From positions 913,501 through 977,500 of the forward strand of contig JAJEKV010000205.1 in assembly GCA_021234155.1 (NCBI GenBank): 64,000 nt of DNA, given 5' to 3'. The notes under the pieces are model-generated. The model saw only the letters and a program-made list of their open reading frames with translations. It made no database searches and had not been told where the DNA came from. Shown here in pieces: positions 1 through 10,624 of this stretch. The position numbers and the translations under genes are program-made. Each line of letters starts with the position of its first letter. Positions within the stretch are counted from its first letter, which is position 1. The DNA is from Isoetes taiwanensis. Lineage: Eukaryota; Streptophyta; Lycopodiopsida; Isoetales; Isoetaceae.

Positions 1-1856
1 AGGTGCATAACCAACAGGTGGTGGAACTGGCTGATCAATACGAGACATCATCTGGAATTGAGGTGGCTGCATTGGTCTCTCCACCGGTCCAAATTTACCA
101 TCCCACTTGTCCATCTCTACTTTATGCTGAGTCTGCATTAACAGCAATGCGATAGGTATTCAATATATGTATTAGCCCTAACCATCCTAACTGTTAAACA
201 AATAAAAAGACTACCTGCATGCACGCACAGACACTGCATAACAGAAAAACATACACCAATTAGCATAAAGAGGGGGCAGAAAAAACAGGGAAAGGGGAAA
301 GAAGCCAATCATACGTGCAATAAACACCATCCGCCAGGCAAGTGAGAAGATTAGCAATTTCTGATAGTTCTTCACTTCCAAGAATTGCTGCTATGCAAGA
401 AAATATACATGCCACTTGCTGTATACAGAACATAAAACCCTGAAAGAAAATCCAAAAAGAAGTAAGATAACATAGATAAAATGATACATCTCCCTGGTTA
501 AGGTCCACAGGGATGCAGAACTCACGATGATACAATTGTCGCACTTTGTGTTTTGTATATTAAACTCATCTTGTAATAGAAAACGTGTGGACTGCACAGA
601 ATTTGCAAAGCAACACCAGACCTATGCATAAATAAGATTCAATATTAGAAATCAGTCTAGGGTATCAGATTCAAAAAAAGTGGAAATGCAGGAAACCTAC
701 TTCAGTACAAAGACAAAATTCCGGACATTTACTTTCTCCACAAGAACCACTGCACGGCATATACCCCGCACAACATGTGTACCTGCAAATCAGAAAAGGC
801 ATGGAGGTACAATGCATCAGCTCAAGCAAAAAATATAAGCTATTTTGCACCCGTGTCTATTTCTAGCAGGTAAAACCATATTACCTTGACATGTCATTGT
901 GAAGAGCACGCTTCCGTAACATATAGGAAGCGCAAGGTGAACTGAAAGATACACTCTGTATCAGTTTAAACTTCTGAAAGTAGAGCAAAATATAGAAAAT
1001 ACTAGACAGGCAGTACTCCAGCAAATAAGTCGTTATCAAATAAAAAATTGACATATAGCATTTCTATGATGTATAAGATACTAACATATGTTTTCCTGAA
1101 TACTAAAGGGAAAAAATCATCACAACAAAGTTTATGATGGATCAATGTACTAAAAAATCCACGCCTTGAATCAGGCTCTTGATGTTTGTAAGATATGGAC
1201 ACATCAGAGCCTTGATAATGCCACTTAAGACTACTTCCAGAGAATTGCATCCATGTTTCCTTAACAGAAAACTAGATAACATGGAATATAGAAACGAAAT
1301 AAAAGCAATGAGAATTAGAGGATTGAACTTATAACTTACCACCATAACGCAAAGCAACAATCTGACAGTCCAATTTTGGTTCATGCAAACACACAATTGA
1401 ATTTGTTAGAGATGGCACACACTTAGGCCCTTGACAAAGATTCAAGGATAATGAAATGTATGAGCTCATTTTGATCGTACATTGCTGAACTAAGCATGTA
1501 ATAAGAAGGATGCTATTCGAATATGGAACACATATAAACCAACAGAGACCTATCCTAATATTTCATATGTCTTGCAATGTGCTTAGTAGAATCATATCTA
1601 CTTATAAGATGACTTGATCTTTTGAATATGACATACATTAAAGCAAAGCGAAACGGAAAAGGAAAAGATAATGTTGGAATTGAGCTGCATTTGCTTGGAA
1701 AAAGAGAAAAAGCCCAAAGATTTGTTTGTAAAATTACTCCGCAAAATATAAAAGTGAAAACTTACATGGAAAATCAGTGGTAATAGAATGTGTGAGATCT
1801 GTATGCCAGACATTGTTGTAAGATTCACGGATCTGCATCTTCTCGTATTTCGACAT
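1..1856 (-). CDS. PLAC8 family (cell-number-regulator-like) membrane protein, 3' end outside window
   Basis: Cysteine-rich PLAC8-domain protein of the plant type, a family of small membrane-associated proteins linked to metal handling and cell number. Coding exons read on the minus strand are 1766-1856 (ATG at 1854-1856), 1340-1361, 885-941, 701-782, 526-621, 315-439, 215-233 and 1-132. All internal junctions are GT-AG and every phase agrees, giving 208 residues before the window edge. Visible family motifs in order: NVWHTDL, YCCFALWC, CASYMLRKRALHNDMSRY, CCAGYMPCSG, CGESKCPEFC, STRFLLQDEFNIQ, CDNCII, a hydrophobic stretch around QVACIFSCIAAILG, VCACMQTQHKVEMDK, and a Pro/Gln-rich tail with MSRIDQPVPPPVGY. 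Exons 2 and 7 are micro-exons of 22 and 19 nt, so the gene is easily missed by simple ORF calling. The family assignment rests on remembered plant PLAC8 proteins; exon phases are read directly. The C-terminal end is not in the window. Confidence 0.93.
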
Positions 1857-2726
1857 CTTGAAAAATCTGGAGGCAGGCAGAATTCGCGCCTAGAAAAAAT
1901 GGAGGAGATGGGCGCCCAAAGGAGAAAGTTATTGATCACTTAAGAAGCCATAGCCGCGTCAAAGGTCGGGAGGACGACGCCCTGGACGTGCAAAATTGGA
2001 GAAACGGGACACGTCCGACGAGAGCACGTTCTTTTGCACCTTTAGCTTTCGCTATATTCGGCGAACTCGCAACCCCTGCTATAAATTTAGCGGTAGACAC
2101 CGAATTATTATTGGTCCGCATCCTTTAGTCAATTTGAAGGGGGAGCGAAGTTTCCTTTGCTAGCGGCCGCTAGGTTGGCAAATGCCGCCCGTTCGCTTAG
2201 CGGCCGCCAGCTAATTTCACGACGAAATTCCTACTTTAAATTCCGGGGACCATCGCGTAAATATGGGACGTGGTGTGTTTATGCCATAAGGCTGGTTCCA
2301 TGCACAACCATCGCCGGAGAGGGGCCCTGTTTTGCCCTTTACTTTTTGGCGATGGCAAATGATGGTGCCTATAAAAGGGCCTGCCTTTTTACGTGATGGT
2401 GAGGGTTGTCATCGTGCATGCGAATCGGCTCTAAATCATAAAGGTAAAGGGGGCCACATTTCTTCTATTTTCGGCTCATTTTATATCCAATAATAGTTCT
2501 TCTTATGCTCTGGTGAGTTGATTTTCAGTCAGTTGATTTATCCATTGATCACTTGATTTTGGAATATGTCCATTGACCACTTGATTTTGGTTATTCCATA
2601 GCACAGAAGTTCATGATCACATTGACTGTATTACAAAAATTCGGGATTACACTGATCAAAAACAATAATAAAGTACTGGTTAGAAAAGTTCCATTGAATC
2701 CAGAGAAAAGTATTAAACAAGTTCCA
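1857..2726. other. Upstream region of the PLAC8 gene; no gene seen
   Basis: Presumed 5' UTR and promoter of the minus-strand PLAC8 gene, followed by GC-rich sequence with two NotI-like palindromic motifs near 2159-2173 and 2196-2208. A TATAAAAG lies on the plus strand near 2371, but no plus-strand gene follows it. I recognise no coding sequence. Confidence 0.5.
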
Positions 2727-2936
2727 CTAAACAAGTAGGACATAATTGATCAACTGAAGATAGAAGAACTCGAGAACTGATCGTGTCTTTTTCTTCAATG
2801 ATTCCAGAGCTTCCCCAATAGAATGACCATCCGCACGTGTTATAAACACACAATTAGCAACTGGAGTCATAAACGAGAAACCACCTGAAATCTTAACAAA
2901 GGATCCTTCCAAATCTTCCAAAAACGATGGATTCAC
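2727..2936 (-). CDS. Exon-like coding fragment, unrecognised protein
   Basis: An open minus-strand frame of about 69 codons with natural-looking protein composition, including FSFMTPVANCVFITRADG and a basic stretch ALESLKKKTRSVLEFF. A good 3' splice site (TTTCAG, minus strand) falls just before the GGFSF part, so the exon may be shorter than the open frame. Just upstream lies a duplicated 53-bp segment in which an exon-like end (frame ILHYGSESIVKAQ) is followed by GTAAG, a donor-like sequence, twice. I cannot name the family. It may belong with the exon-like piece at 3822-4118, upstream on the same strand, as one gene or a decayed one. Confidence 0.35.
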   Translation of the reverse strand: MNPSFLEDLEGSFVKISGGFSFMTPVANCVFITRADGHSIGEALESLKKKTRSVLEFFYLQLINYVLLV

Positions 2937-3034
2937 TTACCTGAGCTTTAACGATGGATTCACTGCCATAATGCAAAATCTGAGCTTCCTTACCTGAGCT
3001 TTAACGATGGATTCACTGCCATAATGCAAAATCT
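2937..3034. repeat. 53-bp tandem duplication carrying a splice-donor-like site
   Basis: A 45-bp sequence containing ctgagctttaacgatgg starts at 2937 and again at 2990, nearly identical. On the minus strand each copy ends an open frame at AAAGCTCAG followed by GTAAG. A related, weaker duplication follows (caagaactccaagaa at about 3036 and 3116). Confidence 0.8.
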
Positions 3035-3381
3035 ACAAGAACTCCAAGAAAAACTCTAAAGTGTGGCGATCCGTAAGAAAACCTAGCTACGACGACTGCC
3101 AGAATGCAAAATCCACAAGAACTCCAAGAACAACACTAAAAGTATGGTGATTTGCAAGAAAATATGTTAAGGCATGTACAAATGCTGTGACAACAGAAAA
3201 AATGCAAGCGCCAATGCCAGAACAGACATCGCCATAGCTCTGTGCACGGCTATGGCAAAGGAAGTATCGTCGGAAGAAAGAAGGAAAAAAAAATGAAAAA
3301 AAAAAAACTTATATAATTTGTTGACATTGTGTACACATGGCATACACCTGGCCGAAATGTGGCCCCCTTACCTTTATGTAA

Positions 3382-3521
3382 GGTAAAGTCCCTTGAGGCC
3401 ATTTTTCTGGCAGAAAAGGCCTGGCAGCGCTGCTTGCGGCTCCGCTGCTCGCAGCCCGCCAGCTCATCTCACCGTCGCCAGGCCTCTTCAGCCAGAAAAA
3501 TGCCCTCAAGGGACTTATACC
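3382..3521. repeat. Foldback (MITE-like) element with ~43-bp inverted arms
   Basis: Left arm 3382-3424 and right arm 3478-3521 are near-perfect inverted repeats (shared core GTCCCTTGAGG and TTTTTCTGGC), separated by a 53-bp GC-rich spacer. The whole could fold into a long hairpin. No coding frame is meaningful here. It could be a small foldback transposon or a decayed Mutator-like remnant; I saw no clear target duplication. Confidence 0.7.
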
Positions 3522-3821
3522 TATACCATCGTCATACTTTAATCTTCTCTTCAAATTTCAGGTAGTATCTGGTTTTGATCAAATGAGGAAATTAAGATAT
3601 ATGCATCCACGTATGGAAAGTGATGGGATCCACACCTCTAGAGACCAACTGCCCCACAACATTTGCATTATCAAACATAAGCAGGAAAGAACTTTTGCCC
3701 AACATTTTCAAGGATTGATATGCAGGTAGACCGAGGCGAGAAATATGCCAAGGGAGCTAATGCGTGAGCCTATTGAAGTCTAGAAAATCACCAGTATAAT
3801 AACCAATCATAGAATGAGATG

Positions 3822-4118
3822 CTAATTTTTTTTTGCATATCTAACATGAGCATCATGGTTTAGTTCCATTAAAGGAACTCCTGAGGCTACTACAAAAAGT
3901 GTACAATCCAAAGAATAAAACACATCATTTGGAGGCAACTGCAAATCAACTTTTGATTGCGTAGCTTTAAGGACCTCCGCAATAGAACGAAGCTCTTCTC
4001 TGCTAGTGGAGGATAACACTTGAAGAGTAGCTTCTACATAAATGAGTCTCATGGAATCAAGAAAATCCTTCTTAAGCCAATCGTGAAACCCAGGCAACAG
4101 AGTCAGAAGTTTGCTATG
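3822..4118 (-). CDS. Exon-like coding fragment, unrecognised protein
   Basis: The minus-strand frame stays open for about 95 codons with ordinary protein composition, for example LLPGFHDWLKKDFLD, LIYVEATLQVLSSTS and DVFYSLDCTLFVVASGV. A possible acceptor (CATAG) precedes it near 4119 and a possible donor (GTTAGA) sits near 3843, so this may be one internal exon of a spliced gene. I do not recognise the family. It lies upstream of the exon-like piece at 2727-2936 on the same strand, but nothing proves that they belong together. Confidence 0.4.
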   Translation of the reverse strand, partial: HSKLLTLLPGFHDWLKKDFLDSMRLIYVEATLQVLSSTSREELRSIAEVLKATQSKVDLQLPPNDVFYSLDCTLFVVASGVPLMELNHDAHVRYAKKN

Positions 4119-5276
4119 CCAAACGAGTATCAGTCATATGAGAAAAACTACTAGATCCAACATGACTACCATCATCCTCAGAGGACTCATTGATATATAT
4201 ATATATTGGATATGCCATTTGCGAATATGGGATCAGATAAAAACTCCTTATTCACCATTGTTCTAACAGAAACCTCCTTGGCATACTCCTATCCATCCCT
4301 CTGCATGTGACCCTATAAAATAATTCTACAGAGAAACTAGTAAGCTTATATGTATTCTCCAGCCATATTCAACTCCTTTACATATTTTTATACATATTCT
4401 ATATCCTTTAGTGTATTTTCCATGCAACTAAGCCTATACTTTCATATTTTTTGGGTATACATATGTAAACAAATGCTAATACTCGTTGATCTTATTTATG
4501 CACTACAGATATGCATCCCCTTTGCATCCACCATCATGATGGCAGCGGAAGGATCTTTATTATAAGATGGCTGAGTTGAAGGAGCTCCCAAAGGAGGGAA
4601 GTCGTGAGAAAAGGCCAACGGATTTTCATTCCAAAATACGTAACAATATTTTGGAAATATGATGCTGCAACTCAAAGCCATTGTCTTATCTATAGTCATG
4701 CAATAGGCCATAGTTGGAGAGGTTCTTTATCAGTTTGACTTGAGGATCCAATATTATATTCTGATTTAGAACATATGGAGGAAAGATTCAATATTATGAA
4801 CAACAATTGTAGAATATAATTCATGAAAAATGCCAAAGAAGAGAAGGTCGCAATTATGCCTTGCCACCCAAACCAGGCAGGCCCTTGTGCACATGCTACA
4901 TTAATTGGAAATTAATGAGGTTGTCATGAACTTATGCGAGAACAAGGAAAATACGCAGAAAATATGTAAGAAATACTAAAGAAATACGCCAAGATCGGCA
5001 AAGAATCTGATATATGAACATGAATCAAGAGTACAGTGGCCGAAGGCAAGCAAGAACACGAGACAGATGCCTAGAAGGCTCAAGACCGGCATTGAACCGG
5101 AATGGTTTGACAAGAAGGAGGTGCCTCCTTGTATATCTAGGCCAACGGTCAGGATCGCGCCACTCCAATGGATGAGATTGCGCCAAGTGTCGCGCATGCA
5201 TTTATGTTCTAGAATATTCTAAAACCTCCTGGAAATAGTCCCACATATGAGGAAGACGTGAAGAAAGATTTAACAA
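4119..5276. other. No gene recognised
   Basis: AT-rich sequence with a short (TA)n run near 4192-4204 and no frame that looks like protein. Confidence 0.5.
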
Positions 5277-5400
5277 ATGTTGGTAGTGCACTTGGCAAGG
5301 CTGTGTGACTCGCAACTAGAAGGTTGCGAGTTCAAACCTTGTCTTGTGCAACTACTCTTTTGCATTCGTGTGAGGACCATCTTTTGTACGTACGAGTATA
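5277..5400 (+). repeat. tRNA-derived SINE-like sequence
   Basis: An A-box-like stretch (tagtgcacttggcaagg, about 5283) and a B-box-like stretch (gcgagttcaaacc, about 5326) are spaced as in tRNA-derived SINEs. It lies directly against the 3' end of the Ty3/gypsy remnant. The 3' end and tail are not clear, so the boundary is approximate. Confidence 0.5.
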
Positions 5401-5430
5401 ATGTTCGTATAATATGAATATCCAAGGTTG

Positions 5431-5616
5431 TCACACCATCCCCCTCCTACGATGGCGATGAGTCCTCGGAGCTGGGGCCGGAGTACTCAAACTTGGCTTG
5501 TTTGGGTAACGTCGGTGAAACTCTGCAATTTTGTCATGTGCATTAGTCAGATTCTCGGCGGGCTCCCAGGTCCTATCACTTGGCGAATAACCTTCCCAGA
5601 CGATAAAGTAATACAA
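5431..5616 (-). pseudogene. Chromodomain at C-terminus of Ty3/gypsy integrase
   Basis: The frame shows YYFIVWEGYSPSDRTWEP followed by AENLTNAHDKIAEFHRRYP, a typical chromodomain with its aromatic residues and W-E-P motif. In the family this domain guides integration towards marked chromatin. It ends at a stop at 5431 in a basic tail. The join to the integrase upstream is frameshifted. Confidence 0.88.
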
Positions 5617-5814
5617 TCATTGACGAAGAAACTTGGAGTCCAGAATCTCTCGAACATCGAACTCCTCATGATCATCAATCTCGACTAGTGGTGGGGGTGG
5701 ATGTACTCGATCTAGAAATGGATTCGCCATATAGGGTTCCAACAAAAACACATGGAACACTGGATGAAGGCGAACTGATGGCGGAAGCTTAAGACGGAAA
5801 GAAGCATCACCAAC

Positions 5815-6840
5815 TCATTCAATGATCCGATAGGGACCTAAGCGCCGGTAGTCGAACTTGTTACAAGGGCGAGCTGTCGGCAAATCCCGATGCAAGAGCC
5901 AAATAAGATCACCAACTGCAAAATGAAGAGCATCCTGATGGTATTGATCTGCATGATAACGATAACGTGCTTGGGCCTGGAGGAGATGGTGTTGAAGATC
6001 ATCCTGGAGCATGCGGAGCTTCTCGAGCCTGTCCGGGGATTGACTGAGTCATATCCAGGAGCAATGAAAGACCACCGGGGATGCATGTCGAAATTAATAA
6101 AGAACGGAGTCTGGCCTGTGGAGGCATGGACAGAATTATTGTAAGCAAATTCTGCCAGCGATAGCCGATCAACCCAGTCATCCTGCTGGTAATTGATGAA
6201 GCATCGCAAATACTGCTCAAGTGTTTGATTAGTGCACTCCACCTGCCCATTGGTCTCTGGGTGATGTCTGGGAGGGAGCGAACGTTCCACATGCAAGAGT
6301 TGCAATAGACACTTCCAAAAGCAGCAATAAACTGAAGGCCGCGGTCACTGACAATGTTATCTGGTAAGCCATGGAGTCGGACCACCTGTCGAAGCAAGAA
6401 AATCGTTGTGGCTTCACTGGAGATAGAAGTGCTGCAAGGAATGAAATGTGCCATCTTGGAAAAATGGTCAACAACAACAAGGATGGCGTCATGGTCCAGG
6501 GAGGATGGAAGCTTGACAATAAAATCCACCGAAATACTCTTCCAAGGACCGGCTGGAACTGGTAAAGGCTGAAGCAGGCCATGTGGGCGGTGCTTGGGAG
6601 CTTTTGCACAACAACAATTATCACATGAATGTACAAAAGTCTCAACACTGTGGCGGAGACCTGGCCACCAATAATCTCGAGCAATAAGTTCCAGAGTCTT
6701 GGCAATGCCAAAATGGCCGGCGAGAGGAGAATCACAACAGGACTGCAGAATTTGAAGTCGAGGGGCACCATCCAGAATAGGAATCCATCATGAAATAGAA
6801 GTTCATCTCGAACCTCAAAATGATCATAGTCCAACCTCAT
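5815..6840 (-). pseudogene. Ty3/gypsy integrase, frameshifted
   Basis: Integrase pieces lie in more than one minus-strand frame. A zinc-binding HHCC remnant with CDNCC lies near 6610-6640. The catalytic core begins with MDFIVKLPSSLDHDAIL (first Asp) and continues to GLPDNIVSDRGLQF (second Asp). The next frame holds HHPETNGQVECTNQTLEQYL (catalytic Glu region) and DDWVDRLSLAEFAYNNSVH. All three acidic positions can be seen, but frameshifts near 6300 break the protein, so it cannot be functional as read. Confidence 0.88.
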
Positions 6841-6867
6841 TTGTCGGGAAGATGATGTTGAGCCGAG

Positions 6868-7944
6868 CTATGATATTATGTCCCGCGCTAATGGATCAGA
6901 AGGAAGAGATGTTCGAACAGACTCTAACAAGGATGTATCATGAGGCCTCTCGAACACAGTGATGGCCATGAGCTGTAAACAATCAGGTCCTAGAATAACC
7001 TGTGATTGCTGATCAAATGCTGGCTCCCCCGCCTTAGGTTCGAAATAAGATCTGCGAGAAAGAGCATCTGGTTTTCTTTGAAGCGTGCCAGGCCGAAACT
7101 TGATGATGAAATCAAAGCGGGATAGCACATGCGTATGCCACCGAGCCTGACGACAATTAAGAACTCGAGCTTTGTAAAAATACTCGAGATTGCAATGGTC
7201 CATATACACAGTCACATTATGAGGAGAACCCTCAAGAAATCGTCGCCACTCCTGAAAAGAGTCAACAATCGCCAAAAGTTCCTTATCGTAAATAGGATAG
7301 TTGATTTCTGCGGCCTGGAACTTTCGGGAATGATAGGCGATCGGGTACAACTCATGATCATCCCCCTCTTGCGACAAGATGCTGCCAAGAGCAAAATCTG
7401 ATGCATCAGCTTCGAGAATATAGGGACGCGCAGGATCCGGGTGTGCAAGAACAGGTGATGTTATAAAAGCATGCTTCAGAGTGATGAATGTTGATTCTGC
7501 TTCAATTGTCCACTTAAAAGGAACATCCTTCCTGGTAAGATGTGTCAAAGGCAAGACGATCTCCGAATAGTCCTTGATGAAGCGGCGATAAAAATTGGCA
7601 AACCCCAAGAAGCACTGTACATCTTTGATCGAGGAAGGTATTTCCCAATCAAGAAATGTGCTGACCTTCTCTAGATCCATGGTAACACCCTGAGACGTGA
7701 TGCGATAGTCCAGAAACTCGGCATTGTCCTGCTCGAACTGACACTTCTCCAGCTTCGCATAAAGTCCATGTTCCCGCAGCTTCTGAAGGACCTTCCTGAC
7801 ATGTTCTTTATGCTCCTCCAAAGTCTTCAAATAAACTAGAATATCATCTAGATAGACGATAACAAAAAGATTCAAAAACTCCCGAAAAACATCATTAGCC
7901 ATGTGCTGAAATACCGCTGGAGCATTGGTAAGGTCGAAAGGCAT
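6868..7944 (-). pseudogene. Ty3/gypsy reverse transcriptase (C-terminal part) and RNase H
   Basis: A 358-codon open frame. The polymerase active site YLDD is at residues 31-34, followed by the thumb and connection. RNase H shows ILEADASDFALG (about 177-187), YDKELLAIV (219-227), VYMDHCNLEYF (246-256) and KPDALSRR (291-298), so the acidic residues are kept. The N-terminal fingers of the polymerase lie in another frame at 8195-8521. The relatively long intact frame suggests moderate rather than ancient decay. Confidence 0.93.
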
Positions 7945-8194
7945 GATGGTATACTCAAAATGGTCATACCGAGTTCGAAAAGTTGTCTTCCACTCATCAC
8001 CTTCCCTAATGCGGATAAGATTATAGGCACCTCGAAGATCAATTTTCGTGAAGCATCGTGCATTGTAGCCACTCGAGTGACTTTGGAATCAGAGGGAGAG
8101 GATAGCAGTTACGCACAATGATCTTGTTGAGGCCGCGATAATCCATAACCAGCCGCAAAGAACCATCCTTCTTGGAAAGAAAGAAGATGGCAGC

Positions 8195-8521
8195 TCATTG
8201 TCGAATAAACCCAATTGCAAGATTTTCCTCGATATAGGTTCGCAAAGTCTCCAATTCTATTGGCAACAAGCCATGGATAGGGCCAAATGGCGGGGTCGTC
8301 CCTAGCTGAAGATCAATGGGGCAGTCATAAGGACGATGCTTTGAAAACTTGCTGGCTTTGATCTTATCAAAAACATCGCCAAAATCCTTGAACTTATCAG
8401 GAAGGACAGGAGCGGACTTTTCTAAAGCAGAGCTAGTCGAAGGATGAACTTGGATTGCAAATGTTGATCTGGGATCTTGCCTATCAGATCTAATAAACTT
8501 ATGAAGAGAGATCTTCGACAT
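8195..8521 (-). pseudogene. Ty3/gypsy reverse transcriptase N-terminal part
   Basis: The frame carries KHRPYDCPIDLQLGTTPPFG and YIEENLAIGFIR, the conserved lead-in to the Ty3 polymerase. It continues, after a frame change around 8195, into the sequence encoding the catalytic palm at 7944. Confidence 0.85.
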
Positions 8522-8547
8522 ATGGAGCTGAGGGCACGAAGAAGCCT

Positions 8548-9128
8548 CTACAGAAGCAGGATCAAGAACAGGAGTGACAGTAGGAACAGAGCTGAAGTAG
8601 GAGCAACTGGAGCAGGAACTGGAACAAGAACTGGAGCTGGGACATCATCTAGAATATGGTCAGAATCTGAGACATGAACTGGAGCAGAGACAAGAGCCAA
8701 ATCAGAACGTGGAGCAGAAACATAAATAACAAGGACAGAATCAGGAGCCCACGATACTGTATGGACTGAAGTAGATATTGGTGCAGAGACCTGAACTACA
8801 GATGAACTGGAACTAGAGCTCGAACTAGCAAACGGAAAGGATCTAGTATGCCAATCAATCTGTGGATTATGTAGCTCGAGCCAGGGCAGACCCAAGACTA
8901 TTGGCGCATATGGGCTAGCAATGAGATTGAAGGAAATGCTACAAGAAGCTTCCTCGAACAAAACGTGAAGAGGTGCAGTACATTCTGTGACTGCGTTTGA
9001 AGAGATCTCACGTCATCAATTACATTAACAGAGCTAGGATGCTCGACCCTGCTTCTAGGAATGGCGTGCTTAGTAGCGGACATACTATCTATGAAGCAGG
9101 CATTCGCATCACAATCAAGTTGCGCCAT
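8548..9128 (-). pseudogene. Ty3/gypsy retropepsin-like protease, degenerate
   Basis: Two minus-strand frames carry protease remnants. At 8898-9128, DCDANACFIDSMSATKHAIP matches the family's active-site region, but the D-S/T-G triad is replaced by DCD. At 8548-8961, [17 protein letters not shown] is the conserved C-terminal block, followed by a Ser/Pro/Ala-rich low-complexity linker. The damaged active site argues against function. Confidence 0.8.
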
Positions 9129-9746
9129 CGTTTCTATCCTCCCATTCTCTGACTTTTAAAAACTAAAGACCAATTCTTTCAAACTTAAGGCTTCTCCTTG
9201 TACAGGTAGAAGAATTTGAGTAATGGACAATATAAAGAATACAAATTCAAAAAAAATATATAAGAAAGCCACACGTATAGGATGGAATGCTCCTGGAACT
9301 TGAGCATTGGCTTATTATCTTCATATAAAGGGCCCTTGTAGACAATATTTTGAAGGAAGGATATTCCAACTCTCTCCCCTATTTGTTCTGTATGTAACAT
9401 GGGAGAATGAACAAAACTGCTGCCACATAAATATATTCACATGACCACCCTACCATTCTTGTGCTTAAATGAGTTAAAACTCTCATCCAAGTAAAGGAAG
9501 ATAGCCACAACTGAAGCCATATAATGGACTTGTGATAATGGGAAAATGATGTATGTTAATTTTGCAAAAGGTTAACGAGCAAGAAGAGGAAGTTTACAAC
9601 TATCAAGAAATGAAAATCTCCCGCTAATAAGTGAACAAGAGCTTCCATTTTACAAACTTCTTGGTATCAGGTTAGCTCTCATATGGAGAAAGGAAATAAT
9701 ATATAGGAAACGAAAGCAATATAATTATTGGAGCTAAAGTGTTGTT
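9129..9746. other. No gene recognised; possible gag-side remnant of the Ty3 element
   Basis: AT-rich sequence directly upstream of the protease remnant where gag would be expected. I see no retrotransposon gag or CCHC frame. Confidence 0.45.
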
Positions 9747-9833
9747 ATGTGACATTTACGTCCAAACGTTAGAAATCTATGGCTGATGGCATGTGACATT
9801 TACGTCCAAACGTCAGAAATCTATGGCTGATGG
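9747..9833. repeat. 44-bp tandem duplication
   Basis: atgtgacatttacgtccaaa starts at 9747 and again at 9791, the 43-bp copies differing by a single base (gtta/gtca). Confidence 0.85.
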
Positions 9834-10624
9834 TAGCAGTTCATTCTCTTTTTTGCACACCTATACTATTACTTGCATCAATGAACATGGCATGGTGTTT
9901 GATATCTTGTGACACGCATTTTTCTTACCTGGGAAGTGTGGTTCTGCACCAAGAAGCAAAGGGAGGAAGTTGCATTGAATTACTGGGGAGCTTATCTGCT
10001 ACTGAAGTACTAATTGCACGAGAAGCAAAATCATTTTCTTCCTCATCTATACAACGAACATTGTCCACAGTATTCAGAAAATAAAATGCTGATGATCTTT
10101 TCTCAAGCTACCATCCATTGAATTAGAAGCATTTTCATGCGAGCCAAGCAACATCACCTCAAGCAAAGATCCACATTCATGCAAAATAATGACTTTTCAA
10201 AATTTCAAACCTTTTGAGCGCAAAGCATAAACTGTAATTATGGTTTATATCTGCATTGAAAACCCCAAGAGCGCCAAATTTCATCAGTCTTGGCAGTTTG
10301 AGTCATTTCTCCTGCAAGCAATACTTGCAATCCTTGCAAGCTTTATTATTCTGGAAGGACGCCAGAAGAACAAACTATCCATGGAACATAATCCTATGGG
10401 GGGAGAACCTCCACCTTTCAACCAAGATCCGGAAAAGAAAAAGAACAAGAGTTGAAGGAAAAATCTGGAAAATAAGTGCCTTCTTGGAAGACCTAAACTA
10501 CTGGGGCCTTCTCGCCTAGCTACATCAAATCGGAAGAGGGGAAATTTCAAAGAACATATTCAGAAATTTGTTATGTTCTTGGAAAGGCACCAACAAGAAG
10601 GGAACTTGGAATATACTTTGTCAC
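9834..10624. other. Downstream region of the MFL1-like gene; no separate gene seen
   Basis: Likely 3' UTR and intergenic sequence of the minus-strand carrier gene. Open frames here have no protein-like character. Confidence 0.45.

Larger units (their letters stand above)
5417..9128 (-). mobile_element. Decayed Ty3/gypsy chromovirus (pol with C-terminal chromodomain)
   Basis: Read on the minus strand, domains occur in the order protease, reverse transcriptase, RNase H, integrase, chromodomain, which is the Ty3/gypsy chromovirus order. The frame is broken several times: between 8548 and 8521, between 8195 and 7944, near 6868-6840 and inside the integrase. No gag or zinc-knuckle frame is seen above 9128, and I could not find flanking LTRs, so the copy appears truncated at both ends. 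Chromodomain-bearing Ty3 elements are widespread in plants; Tcn1-like ones are known from seed-free plants, but I cannot assign the clade from this sequence alone. Confidence 0.9.

Noticed and set aside
2365-2385. TATAAAAG promoter on the plus strand
   Set aside because: No plus-strand gene follows, and the area is compositionally odd; probably chance.
5283-5345. Possible tRNA gene near the Ty3 remnant
   Set aside because: A- and B-box-like sequences are present, but no cloverleaf with paired acceptor ends could be drawn; a tRNA-derived SINE fits better.
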